Source of the DNA: Bog-159 sp963843255
GTDB lineage: Bacteria > Acidobacteriota > Terriglobia > Bryobacterales > Bryobacteraceae
Length of the DNA: 64,000 bases
Assembly (NCBI GenBank): GCA_963843255.1
Contig: CAWJJQ010000008.1
Span: 581,867-645,866, forward strand
Direction: 5' to 3'
Shown: piece by piece, positions 1-8,368 of the stretch
Position numbering within the stretch: the first letter of the stretch is position 1
Layout: every line of letters begins with the position of its first letter
Translations under genes and position numbers: made by a program
The notes under the pieces: generated by a model
The model's database searches: none
Told to the model about the DNA's origin: nothing
The model's input: only the letters and a program-made list of their open reading frames with translations

Positions 1-2
1 GC

Positions 3-740
3 GCCAACATCGAGCATTTGACCGGCTTCGCCGCGGTGAGCCATTTCTATGCGGAATTCATGTGCCGCTACCTGGGCATCCCGGATCACAAAATGCATGT
101 GATTCCGCTAGGTGTCAACCTCAAAGGTTACGATGCCTCGCTGCGCCTGCACAGCAATTGCTTCACCGTCGGATATTTCGCGCGCGTAGCGCCCGAGAAG
201 GGCCTGCACGTTCTGGCCGAGGCGTACATCAAGCTGCGGCGCGAGACCGAGTTCGGCGGCTCCGCCCTGGAAGTGGCCGGGTACCTGGCGCCGGAACATC
301 GCGCCTACCTGCACGGTGTCGAGCGGCGCATCAAGGAAGCCGGCCTCGATCACGAATTCCGGTATCGCGGCGTGCTCGACCGCCCGCACAAGGTGGATTT
401 TCTGCGCAACCTCGACGTGCTTTCCGTTCCCGCCACCTACGATGAACCGAAGGGCATGTTTCTGCTTGAGGCGATGGCTAACGGAGTGCCCGTCGTCCAA
501 CCGCGCCGCGGCGCATTTCCCGAAGTCATCGAACGGACCGGCGGCGGCATCCTGGTGGAGCCGGACGATCCGGCCAGCCTGGCGCAAGGGATTTTCTCGC
601 TGTGGAAGGATCCGGCCCGGTTGGAGGAGCTTGGCAAGCGCGGGGTCGCGGGCGTCCGCGAACACTACAGCGCGGCCCGCATGGCCGAACAGGCGCTCGC
701 CGTGTACGGTATGATCGCAGCAGCACGCGCGCATGCTTGA
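3..740 (+). CDS. Glycosyltransferase family 4 (group 1), 5' end cut off by the window
   Basis: The reading frame is open from base 3 to the stop at 738-740, so the gene starts upstream and only about the last 245 residues are seen. The piece looks like the C-terminal nucleotide-sugar-binding half of a GT-B enzyme: a VGYFARVAPEKG stretch begins the second Rossmann domain, and the retaining-GT4 E-x7-E element is seen in EPKGMFLLE, followed by AMANGVPVV and a GGILVEPDDP loop. GT4 enzymes transfer a sugar from a nucleotide-sugar donor; the acceptor cannot be told. The stop overlaps the start of the ABC ATPase at 733, so the two are probably co-transcribed and translationally coupled. An internal TTG at 18 is not a convincing start. 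Confidence 0.85.
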   Translation, partial: ANIEHLTGFAAVSHFYAEFMCRYLGIPDHKMHVIPLGVNLKGYDASLRLHSNCFTVGYFARVAPEKGLHVLAEAYIKLRRETEFGGSALEVAGYLAPEHRAYLHGVERRIKEAGLDHEFRYRGVLDRPHKVDFLRNLDVLSVPATYDEPKGMFLLEAMANGVPVVQPRRGAFPEVIERTGGGILVEPDDPASLAQGIFSLWKDPARLEELGKRGVAGVREHYSAARMAEQALAVYGMIAAARAHA

Positions 741-1404
741 CGTCTCGAATCTGGCCAAGGAATATCCGACACCTCGCGGTCCCCTCTCCATCTTTTCCGG
801 CGTTTCGTTCAGCTTGCGCCGCGGCGATGCGGCCGCCATCATGGGCCCGTCCGGCGCCGGAAAGAGCACGCTGCTCTACATTCTCGGTGGACTGGAACAG
901 CCCACCTCCGGCAACGTCACGCTGGACGGGCGCGATCCGTTCAAATTGTCCGAGAAGGACCTGGCCGCTTTCCGGAACCAGTCCATCGGCTTCATCTTCC
1001 AGGACCATTGTTTGCTGCCTCAATGCTCGGTGCTGGAGAACGTGCTGGTGCCCGTCATGGTTGCCGCCAACCCGGGCAGCTACGAGGATCGCGCGCGCGA
1101 CCTGCTGACCCAGGTAGGTCTGAAGGACCGGCTCGATCACCGGCCCTCCGAGCTTTCCGGCGGCGAGAAGCAGCGGGTGGCGCTGGCGCGCGCCCTGATC
1201 CACAAGCCTTTGCTGCTGCTGGGCGACGAGCCCACCGGCAACCTCGATCAGGCATCCGCGGACGTGGTGGCTTCGCTCCTGCTCGAACTGCACCAGCGGC
1301 AGGAAACCATCCTCGTCGTGGTGACCCACAGCCCCGAACTGGCGGGCCGCTTTCCCGTGCGATACGAACTGCGCAATGCGAACCTCCACCCTGCTGGCGC
1401 GTAA
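733..1404 (+). CDS. ABC transporter ATP-binding subunit, LolD/MacB type
   Basis: This 223-residue protein is the usual length for the ATPases that drive FtsX-type permeases. It carries Walker A GPSGAGKST (residues 38-46), the signature LSGGEKQRVALARAL, and Walker B LLLLGDEPTGNLD. The DEPTGNLD form is typical of the LolD/MacB/FtsE group, which powers lipoprotein release or mechanotransmission rather than classical import. The ATG at 733 overlaps the end of the glycosyltransferase by 8 bases. The end overlaps the next gene, an FtsX permease, by 29 bases, which makes a two-gene transporter almost certain. The cargo is unknown. Confidence 0.93.
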   Translation: MLDVSNLAKEYPTPRGPLSIFSGVSFSLRRGDAAAIMGPSGAGKSTLLYILGGLEQPTSGNVTLDGRDPFKLSEKDLAAFRNQSIGFIFQDHCLLPQCSVLENVLVPVMVAANPGSYEDRARDLLTQVGLKDRLDHRPSELSGGEKQRVALARALIHKPLLLLGDEPTGNLDQASADVVASLLLELHQRQETILVVVTHSPELAGRFPVRYELRNANLHPAGA

Positions 1405-4400
1405 CCTGGTCTGGTACTGGCGCACGAACCTGGCCGTGCTGCTGGGGGTGGCGACGGCCGCCGGCGTGTTGGGCGGCGCCCTGCTGGTAGGCGACTCCGT
1501 GCGCGCCAGCCTGCGCGACCTCGTGCTGTCGCGGCTGGGCAACACGCAATATGTCGTATCGCGCAATGGGTTCTTTCGCGAACAACTGGCCGGCTCGTTT
1601 TCCTCCGCCTGCCCGGTGATCGCGATCAACGGGATGGTAGCGCACCCTTCGAGCGGGCGCCGCGCGTTCTCGGTAGAAATCTACGGCGTCGATCAACGGT
1701 TCGGCGCGGCGCCGGGCTCGCAGGAGGTGCTGCTTAGCTCCGCGCTGGCGACTGAACTCGGCGCGAAACCCGGTGATGCGATCCTGATCCGCGTGGAGAA
1801 GCCTTCCGCCATCCCGCTCGAATCGCTGCACGGCCGCAAGGAGGATGTAGGCAAGACCATCCGGCTGACGGTGGGCCGAACCGCGCCGCGCGAGTTCTCG
1901 CTCGACCCGCAGCAGGGCGATGTGCGTGCCGCCTACGTTCCGCTGGCGCGGCTGCAGCGCGAATTGGGCGAACCGGGCAAAGTGAATACGGTGCTGATCG
2001 CCGGCGGATCGCCCCCGGATCTGCGCGCCGCTACGCTAGACGATCTCGGCATCAAGGTCCGCCCGCTGCCCGCCGCCCTGTCGGTCGAAACCGATAGCGA
2101 CATCGTCTCCGATGCCCTGGCCGAGCGCGCTACCGCCGCCGCGCAGTCGCTGGGGCTGCGAGCCGAACCTGTGCTGACGTACCTTGCCAACAGCATCCGC
2201 GCCAATGGCCGTGAGATCCCTTACTCGGTGGTCACGGCACTGGCTGCCCCGCCGGCGCCCGCGGCAGACGACGGCATTACGCTCAACCAGTGGGCCGCAC
2301 GGGATCTGGGCGCCAACCCGGGCGACGCCGTCACGCTGGATTATTACGTCTGGAAATCCGACGGCCGGCTGCATACTGAAAGCGCGCCGTTCCGCGTCGC
2401 TGCTGTAGTGCCCATCGAAGGCGCGGCGGCCGATCGCAATTACACACCCGATTATCCCGGCATCACCGAGTCGAACAGCCTGCACGATTGGGATCCGCCC
2501 TTCCCGCTCGATCTGCACAAGGTGCGCCCCATCGATGAGCAATATTGGAAGCAATACCGCACCACGCCCAAGGCATTCATCTCCCTGGCGCGCGGGCAGA
2601 AACTCTGGGGCACGCGTTTTGGCAAGTTGACCTCCATCCGGATCGTGCCGCCATCGTCGGCCTACGCGGATAAGCTGCGCGCCATGCTCGACCCGGCCCG
2701 GATGGGGCTGGCCGCCATTCCAGTGAAAGAGCGCGCGCTGCAGGCCTCGCAGGGCGCCACCGATTTCGGCGAGTACTTCGTCTACTTCAGCTTCTTCCTG
2801 ATGGTTTCTGCGCTGCTGCTCACCGGGCTGTTCTTCAAGCTAGGGGTGGAGCAGCGTACCCGCGAGATCGGCGTGCTGCGCGCCCTGGGCTTCTCCATGG
2901 CGAAGATCCGCGCGTTGTTTCTGATGGAAGGCGCCGCCCTGGCCGTCACCGGAGCGATCGCCGGCCTGGCGGGCGCGCTGGCGTACGGCGAGCTGATGGT
3001 AATTGGACTGCGTACGTGGTGGGTGGATGCGGTGGGCACGCGGCTCATCTCCTTACATCCGTCTCCAATGCCGCTGGCGGCGGGCGCCCTCACAGGAATC
3101 GTGACCGGGTTAGGCGCCATCGCGTGGACGCTGCGCAAGCTGACCCCCACCACCCCGCGCGGATTGCTCCTGGGCGAACAGAAACCCAGTTCGCCGAAGC
3201 GGCCGCTCATCATCGGCGCGGTGTCGGCCGCACTGGCGATCATCCTGCTGGCCGCCGGCCTGGCGCGCGCCCTCGATCAGACCGCCGGCTTTTTCGGCGC
3301 GGGCACGCTGTTCCTCATCGCCGCACTGACCTTCCTGTCCGCGTTCTTCAATGCGCGCTCGTTCGTATTTACGCGCGGCCTGCTAACCCTGGCCCTGCGC
3401 AACGCGGCATACCGTCCCGGCCGCAGCATTTTGTGTATCGCACAAATCGCCTTCGCCACTTTCCTGATCGTTTCGGTAGATGCTTTCCGCCGCTCTGGCG
3501 ATACCGGCGGAACGGGCGGCTTCCCGCTCATGGCTGAATCGGTCCTGCCGTTGATCCACGATCCCAACACTCCGACCGGACGGGATGCCCTCAACATCCC
3601 GCCACTCCCAGGCGTGCATTTCATACCGTTCCGGCTGCGGCCGGGCGACGATGCCAGTTGTCTGAATCTCTACCAGCCCCGCAATCCGCGCATTCTGGCG
3701 CCGCCCGCGGCATTTCTGCGCACCGCGCATTTCGCCTTCGAGGATTCCGTCCCCCATGCCACCAACCCGTGGCTGCTGCTCGACCAGCCGCTTCCCAATG
3801 GCGCCATCCCCGCGATTGCCGATGCCAACTCCATGACGTATGTCCTGCACCTGAAGCTGGGCGAAGATTTCCTGCTCAACCAGACCCGCTTCCGGATTGT
3901 GGCCGCGCTCGACGACAGCATCTTTCAGAGCGAACTGCTGATTTCAGACACCAATTTCCTGCGCCTGTTCCCGGACGTCGAGGGCTACCGGTTTTTCCTG
4001 TTGGACGCCCCACCCGAAAAAGCGCAGCAGGTGACCGGCGCGCTGGAGGAAGCGCTGTCCGATTACGGCTTCGACATCCAATCCGCCGCCGCCCGGCTGG
4101 CCGGCTTCCACCGCGTCGAGAACACTTATCTATCGACCTTCCGCAGCCTCGGCGCGCTAGGCCTGGTGCTGGGCACCATCGGGTTGGCAGCCATCGTGCT
4201 GCGCAACGTGTTGGAGCGCCGCCGCGAACTGGCGCTGTTGCGCGCGGTGGGATATCGTCCCGTACACCTTGCAATCCTTGTGCTCGCCGAAAATGCGCTC
4301 CTGCTGGTGCTCGGACTGGCCACCGGCACCGCTTGCGCGCTGCTGGCAATCGCACCGGCCATTTCGCTCCGCGGGGGACGGCTACCGGTGGCCTCCATCG

Positions 4401-4504
4401 GTCTCCTGCTGGCCGCCGTGCTGGTTACCGGGATCGGCGCCGCACTCGCCGCCACGCGCGCGGCCGTGCGGTCGCCTGTGCTGGCGGCGTTGAGATCCGA
4501 GTAA
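1376..4504 (+). CDS. Large FtsX-domain ABC permease (1042 aa)
   Basis: An inner-membrane permease that pairs with the ATPase it overlaps. An N-terminal membrane segment near residues 17-40 (NLAVLLGVATAAGVLGG) is followed by a long periplasmic region of about 400 residues. A first FtsX domain starts near residue 463 (YFSFFLMVSALLLTGLFF, then REIGVLRALGFS), a second periplasmic domain follows, and a second FtsX domain lies at the C terminus (LGLVLGTIGLAAIVLRNVL, RRELALLRAVGYR). The duplicated FtsX layout and large size resemble LolC/E- or MacB-type permeases and the large permeases common in acidobacteria. It probably moves or extracts a hydrophobic or lipid-linked substrate. No adaptor or TolC gene is adjacent. 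Confidence 0.9.
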   Translation: MRTSTLLARNLVWYWRTNLAVLLGVATAAGVLGGALLVGDSVRASLRDLVLSRLGNTQYVVSRNGFFREQLAGSFSSACPVIAINGMVAHPSSGRRAFSVEIYGVDQRFGAAPGSQEVLLSSALATELGAKPGDAILIRVEKPSAIPLESLHGRKEDVGKTIRLTVGRTAPREFSLDPQQGDVRAAYVPLARLQRELGEPGKVNTVLIAGGSPPDLRAATLDDLGIKVRPLPAALSVETDSDIVSDALAERATAAAQSLGLRAEPVLTYLANSIRANGREIPYSVVTALAAPPAPAADDGITLNQWAARDLGANPGDAVTLDYYVWKSDGRLHTESAPFRVAAVVPIEGAAADRNYTPDYPGITESNSLHDWDPPFPLDLHKVRPIDEQYWKQYRTTPKAFISLARGQKLWGTRFGKLTSIRIVPPSSAYADKLRAMLDPARMGLAAIPVKERALQASQGATDFGEYFVYFSFFLMVSALLLTGLFFKLGVEQRTREIGVLRALGFSMAKIRALFLMEGAALAVTGAIAGLAGALAYGELMVIGLRTWWVDAVGTRLISLHPSPMPLAAGALTGIVTGLGAIAWTLRKLTPTTPRGLLLGEQKPSSPKRPLIIGAVSAALAIILLAAGLARALDQTAGFFGAGTLFLIAALTFLSAFFNARSFVFTRGLLTLALRNAAYRPGRSILCIAQIAFATFLIVSVDAFRRSGDTGGTGGFPLMAESVLPLIHDPNTPTGRDALNIPPLPGVHFIPFRLRPGDDASCLNLYQPRNPRILAPPAAFLRTAHFAFEDSVPHATNPWLLLDQPLPNGAIPAIADANSMTYVLHLKLGEDFLLNQTRFRIVAALDDSIFQSELLISDTNFLRLFPDVEGYRFFLLDAPPEKAQQVTGALEEALSDYGFDIQSAAARLAGFHRVENTYLSTFRSLGALGLVLGTIGLAAIVLRNVLERRRELALLRAVGYRPVHLAILVLAENALLLVLGLATGTACALLAIAPAISLRGGRLPVASIGLLLAAVLVTGIGAALAATRAAVRSPVLAALRSE

Positions 4505-4558
4505 ATGCTATCCTTTCCAATAACCCTGCACTGCGTCATAACGAAATAGGAGGACTCC

Positions 4559-5767
4559 TTGCGCACGTCCCGATTCCCTGCCCTTGCGCTCGCCGTCGTC
4601 TCCATCCTGGCCGCCGCTGAAGACTGGCCCCAGTGGCGCGGACCTCATCGGGACGGCGTCGCCACGGACTTCACCGAACCTAAAGCGTGGCCCGAGAAGC
4701 TCACCCTGAAATGGAAGGTTGCGGTAGGCGAAGGCCATTCCTCGCCGGTGGTGGCCGGTGGCCGGATTTATATCCACGGACGCCAGGACGATCGCGAAGT
4801 CGTGACCTGTCTGAAACCCGAGAACGGACAAACCATCTGGCAGCAGAGTTACCCAGCGCCTTACACCATGAATCCCGCAGCTACCACCCATGGCAAGGGC
4901 GTGAAATCGACGCCGGCGGTGGACGGCGGCCGCGTCTTCACCTTCGGCATCGGCGGAACGCTCTCCGCTTTCGATGCCCAGACCGGCAAGCCGCAATGGC
5001 GCAAGGAATTCGGCTCGCCCGATTTCGGCGTGGCGACATCTCCGCTGGTGGATCATGGCCTGGTGATCGTATACGTGGGCACCGCGCAAGGTGCGCTCAC
5101 CGCGTTCGACGCCGCTACTGGCGCGGAAAAATGGAGTTGGAAGGGCGACGGGCCCGCCTACGCATCGCCAATCATTGTGGACCTCGCCGGTACCCGGCAA
5201 GTCGTCACCCAGAGCCGCCAGAATATCGTGAGCGTCTCGGCGGCCACCGGCGCCCTGCTCTGGCAGATACCCTACAAGACCGTCTATGACCAAAACATCG
5301 TCACGCCGGTGCTCTATCGCGATCTGCTGATCTTCTCCGGCACCGGCAATCCCGTCATCGGGGTTAAGGCCATCAAACACGGCGCCGAATGGACGGCGGA
5401 GACCGTCTGGCAGAACAAAGATCTCTCCATGTACATGAGTTCGCCCGTGCTCAGCGGCGATCTGTTATTCGGCTTCACGGAGCGCAAGCGCGGCGAATTC
5501 TTCTGCCTGCGCCCCTCCGACGGCGTCACTCTCTGGACATCCGAAGGGCGGCAGGGCGACAATGCGGCCCTGGTAGCCGCCGGCTCCGTGCTGCTGATGC
5601 TCACCAACGAAGCCAAGCTGATCGTCGCCCGCCAAAACGACAAATCGTTCGAACCCCTGCGTACCTATACCGTGGCCGACAGCCCCACGTGGGCGCATCC
5701 CGTCGTCATGGGCCGCGGCATCCTGATCAAGGACAACGCCACGCTGGCACTCTGGGAGCCGCTATGA
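4559..5767 (+). CDS. Secreted PQQ-like beta-propeller protein
   Basis: The 402-residue protein has an N-terminal signal peptide (RFPALALAVVSILAAAE) and then repeats of the PQQ-enzyme type: DWPQWRGPHRDG at the mature N terminus, and blades such as FDAQTGKPQWRKEF, FDAATGAEKWSWKG and VSAATGALLWQIPY. Such eight-bladed propellers occur in PQQ dehydrogenases, but also in non-enzymatic BamB-like scaffolds. No obvious PQQ dehydrogenase catalytic signature is visible, so a catalytic role is not claimed. The start is a TTG at 4559, chosen because a strong AGGAGGA site sits just upstream (about 4548-4554). The next gene is a paralogue whose ATG overlaps this stop. Confidence 0.85.
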   Translation: MRTSRFPALALAVVSILAAAEDWPQWRGPHRDGVATDFTEPKAWPEKLTLKWKVAVGEGHSSPVVAGGRIYIHGRQDDREVVTCLKPENGQTIWQQSYPAPYTMNPAATTHGKGVKSTPAVDGGRVFTFGIGGTLSAFDAQTGKPQWRKEFGSPDFGVATSPLVDHGLVIVYVGTAQGALTAFDAATGAEKWSWKGDGPAYASPIIVDLAGTRQVVTQSRQNIVSVSAATGALLWQIPYKTVYDQNIVTPVLYRDLLIFSGTGNPVIGVKAIKHGAEWTAETVWQNKDLSMYMSSPVLSGDLLFGFTERKRGEFFCLRPSDGVTLWTSEGRQGDNAALVAAGSVLLMLTNEAKLIVARQNDKSFEPLRTYTVADSPTWAHPVVMGRGILIKDNATLALWEPL

Positions 5768-6984
5768 GATTTCTAGCCGCTATCCTGCTTTCGACCGCGC
5801 TCCACGCCGCGTCGCTCGAATGGCCGCAATTCGCCGGACCGCACCGCGATTTCACCGCCGATACCAAGGGTCTGGCCAATTCCTGGCCGGCCGCGGGCCC
5901 CAAAAAGCTCTGGAGCCGCGACCTCGGCGAAGGCTATTCCGGCATCGCCGTGGATGGTCCGGTGCTCTACACCATGTACCGCCGCGGCTCGGACGAAGTG
6001 ACCGTAGCGGCCGCTACCGCGTCCGGGAAAACCATCTGGGAGTATACCGAGAACGCTCCTTTCCGGAGCGGCATGGCAATGGAAAATGGCGCCGGACCGC
6101 ATGCCACGCCCTTGATTACCGCCGACGCCGTGTACACCGTGGGGATCCTGGCGCACCTCGTTTGCCTGGACAAGAAGACCGGCAAGCCGCGCTGGTCGCA
6201 CGATCTGTGGCGCGAGTTTAACGGCACCCCCATGGATCGCGGCTATTCAGTCAGCCCCATCGCCTGGAAAGACACCGTCATTATGAAGGTGGGTGGCGCC
6301 GGTCACGCGCTCATGGCTTTCAGCCAGAAAGACGGCAAAGTGGTCTGGCAGAAACAGAATTTCGATAACTCTCCCTCCTCGCCGGTAGTGATTCAGGTGG
6401 ATGGCCAGACCCAGCTAGTGGCCGTGATGAACGGCGACATCATCGGCGTCAATCCGGATTCGGGCGATCTGTACTGGAAGTATCCGCACCCCACCAGTTG
6501 GGGGCTCAACATCGCCCTGCCGCTGTGGACCAAAGACAATACGCTGTTCGTTTCGTCAGCCTACAACGGCGGATGCGTGGCGCTCCAACTGCACGCCTCC
6601 GGCGGCAAGACCGAGGTGAAAGAGCTGTGGAACACCAACCGCATGCGCGTGCACATCGGCAACCTGCTGCGTGTCGGCGATACGCTGTACGGCTCGAGTG
6701 GCGATTTCGGTCCCGCGCCCATGACCGCGCTCGACGCCAAGACAGGCAAAGTGCTGTGGCAGGATCGCTCGTTCCCGAAGGCCACCTTCATCTATGCCGA
6801 CGGCAAACTGGTCGTGGTGGACGAGGACGGCAATCTCACGCTGGCGACCGTCTCTCCGGCTGGAATGAAAGTCCTGTCGCACGCCGAGCTATTGCGCAGC
6901 AACGCCTGGACCGCGCCGTCCCTGGCCGGCACGTCGTTATACATCCGTGACCGGCACACCCTCATGGCGCTCGACCTGCGCTGA
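5764..6984 (+). CDS. Second secreted PQQ-like beta-propeller protein
   Basis: A 406-residue paralogue of the preceding protein. The start is the ATG at 5764, which forms an ATGA overlap with the upstream stop and begins a clean signal peptide (RFLAAILLSTALHAASLEW). The mature protein opens with WPQFAGPHRDF, matching WPQWRGPHRDG of its neighbour, and has blades such as LDKKTGKPRWSHDL, NPDSGDLYWKY and LDAKTGKVLWQDR. The two genes therefore look like a tandem duplication and are translationally coupled. Function is unknown: periplasmic scaffold, envelope assembly or dehydrogenase-like are all possible. An open frame extends upstream to 5389, but that part is an out-of-frame shadow of the previous gene. 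Confidence 0.85.
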   Translation: MRFLAAILLSTALHAASLEWPQFAGPHRDFTADTKGLANSWPAAGPKKLWSRDLGEGYSGIAVDGPVLYTMYRRGSDEVTVAAATASGKTIWEYTENAPFRSGMAMENGAGPHATPLITADAVYTVGILAHLVCLDKKTGKPRWSHDLWREFNGTPMDRGYSVSPIAWKDTVIMKVGGAGHALMAFSQKDGKVVWQKQNFDNSPSSPVVIQVDGQTQLVAVMNGDIIGVNPDSGDLYWKYPHPTSWGLNIALPLWTKDNTLFVSSAYNGGCVALQLHASGGKTEVKELWNTNRMRVHIGNLLRVGDTLYGSSGDFGPAPMTALDAKTGKVLWQDRSFPKATFIYADGKLVVVDEDGNLTLATVSPAGMKVLSHAELLRSNAWTAPSLAGTSLYIRDRHTLMALDLR

Positions 6985-6991
6985 GACTTCC

Positions 6992-8152
6992 TTATCCGAG
7001 TTCCGTGACAGGCAACGCCCGAAACCCGTTCGGAAAAGGAAAGCTGTTCGGGGTGCGGGAGACGACTCCGCCCGCGGTTACCCGTGACTTGCCGATCACG
7101 TTACGGACGAAATCCAGGTTCACCGTATCGCCGAGGTCCGGGAGTTCCGTCCACTTCGCCTCAAACAGTTCGAGGTGTCCGGCGGAATCCGCCACAAAAT
7201 CCACTTCGCGGGTCCGGTCGCGCCAGAAGAAGAGGCTGCCCGCGCGGCCGGCGCGGCGTTCGCGAGCCCGAAGCTGCGCGAAGACGAACGTTTCCCAGAC
7301 TGCGCCTGCCGCGGGAGATTGACGCAGTGCTTCCTTGGAATGAATATTGAGCAGGGCGCAAAGCAGGCCAGTGTCAGCAATATAGAGTTTGGGGCTCTTG
7401 ACGATAGACTTGGTTCGGTTCGAGAACCACGGTTCCAGCAACACTGCCTGTCCGGAAGCTTCCAGCATAGACAGCCATTGATTCGCTGTCGAAGGTGCGA
7501 TGCCGACGTCCCGAGCCAAATCCGCTTTGTTCAGAAGATTGGCCGAACGCAAAGCGCAGGCGCGCAGAAACCTTTCAAAGTCCCGCAGACTGCCGACATT
7601 CGCCAGGGCGCGCACATCGCGTTCAAGGTACGTTGCCAGATAGGAGTTGTAGAAGGCGACTGAGTCGATATCCGGGTTGGCATACAATTCCGGAAAACCA
7701 CCGCGCACGATGGCTCGTTCAAGTTCAGTATCCGGCAGCGCTGCGCGGATCTCGGCAAACGATAGCGTCTCCAGTTCCACGATGTCCGCCCTGCCCGCCA
7801 AGGATTCGGAAACATTCTTCATCAGGGTGAATTTCTGGGACCCCGTAAGCAGGAATTGCCCGTGGCGCGTACGGTGGGCATCCACGGCCACCTTGAGGTG
7901 CCGGAAAAGGCCAGGAGCGTATTGCACCTCATCAATGATCACGGGTAGCGGATGACGTTGGAGGAAGCGCTCCGGCTCTTTTTCGGCCTGCTCGGCTTCC
8001 GTGGGGAGATCCAGGGATACGAACGCGTAATCGGGAAACAAGTGCCGGATAGTAGAAGTCTTCCCAGTCTGCCGGGCACCGGTAAGGACAATCACGGGCC
8101 GCGTCTTCGCCGAGCGTTTCAGGCGGGCCTCCACATCGCGCACAATCCACAT
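6992..8152 (-). CDS. AAA-type ATPase with DUF4143-like C terminus
   Basis: A 386-residue cytoplasmic P-loop protein. Walker A is GARQTGKT (residues 25-32), Walker B is PVIIDEVQY, and LLTGSQKF matches sensor 1. The C-terminal half has the DUF4143 pattern: a winged-helix-like segment (DVGIAPSTANQWLSMLEASG), then LYIADTGLLCALL, and a nuclease-like end with FWRDRTREVDFV and LELFEAKW. The family is widespread, poorly characterised and often horizontally moved. The open frame runs up to 8326, but the ATG at 8152 is chosen because family members begin at this point and because a -10-like hexamer and an inverted repeat lie immediately upstream. It points toward the + strand propeller genes and has no operon partner. 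Confidence 0.85.
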   Translation of the reverse strand: MWIVRDVEARLKRSAKTRPVIVLTGARQTGKTSTIRHLFPDYAFVSLDLPTEAEQAEKEPERFLQRHPLPVIIDEVQYAPGLFRHLKVAVDAHRTRHGQFLLTGSQKFTLMKNVSESLAGRADIVELETLSFAEIRAALPDTELERAIVRGGFPELYANPDIDSVAFYNSYLATYLERDVRALANVGSLRDFERFLRACALRSANLLNKADLARDVGIAPSTANQWLSMLEASGQAVLLEPWFSNRTKSIVKSPKLYIADTGLLCALLNIHSKEALRQSPAAGAVWETFVFAQLRARERRAGRAGSLFFWRDRTREVDFVADSAGHLELFEAKWTELPDLGDTVNLDFVRNVIGKSRVTAGGVVSRTPNSFPFPNGFRALPVTELG

Positions 8153-8153
8153 A

Positions 8154-8186
8154 TGCAAAATATACGATACAATCGCATATTTTGCA
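8154..8186 (-). promoter_or_regulatory. Perfect 10-bp inverted repeat covering the promoter of the AAA ATPase gene
   Basis: The arms TGCAAAATAT (8154-8163) and ATATTTTGCA (8177-8186) are perfect inverted repeats separated by 13 bases. Read on the minus strand, a TATATT hexamer (8164-8159) lies inside the downstream end and is followed by six bases and the ATG at 8152. One arm therefore covers the presumed -10 and the other lies where a -35 would be. The region is AT-rich in an otherwise GC-rich stretch. It looks like an operator for a dimeric repressor, perhaps autoregulatory. An mRNA hairpin is less likely, because the presumed transcript would begin at or very near the ATG. Confidence 0.55.
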
Positions 8187-8368
8187 CACTGCTGGCGAGC
8201 CAGGCCCGCGGTTGTTCCCGGATTGTCAAAGCCGGAGTCCGCTCGAAAGGAACATCGGGGTTCCGCATTCGTTTGACCCGTAACACTAAGCCCAAACGTC
8301 TGAAAATGCACCACACAAGGCCGCATGCGACCCGCGCCGACCCTGGCCGCTACGTCATCGTACAGCGG

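Noticed and set aside
108..869. Long minus-strand open frame across the glycosyltransferase
   Set aside because: It is antisense to well-recognised coding sequence; GC-rich genes create such frames. No family likeness or start signal.
6992..8326. Anti-phage defence role for the DUF4143 ATPase
   Set aside because: A lone ATPase without a nuclease, methylase or other defence partner; the family is not established as a defence system.
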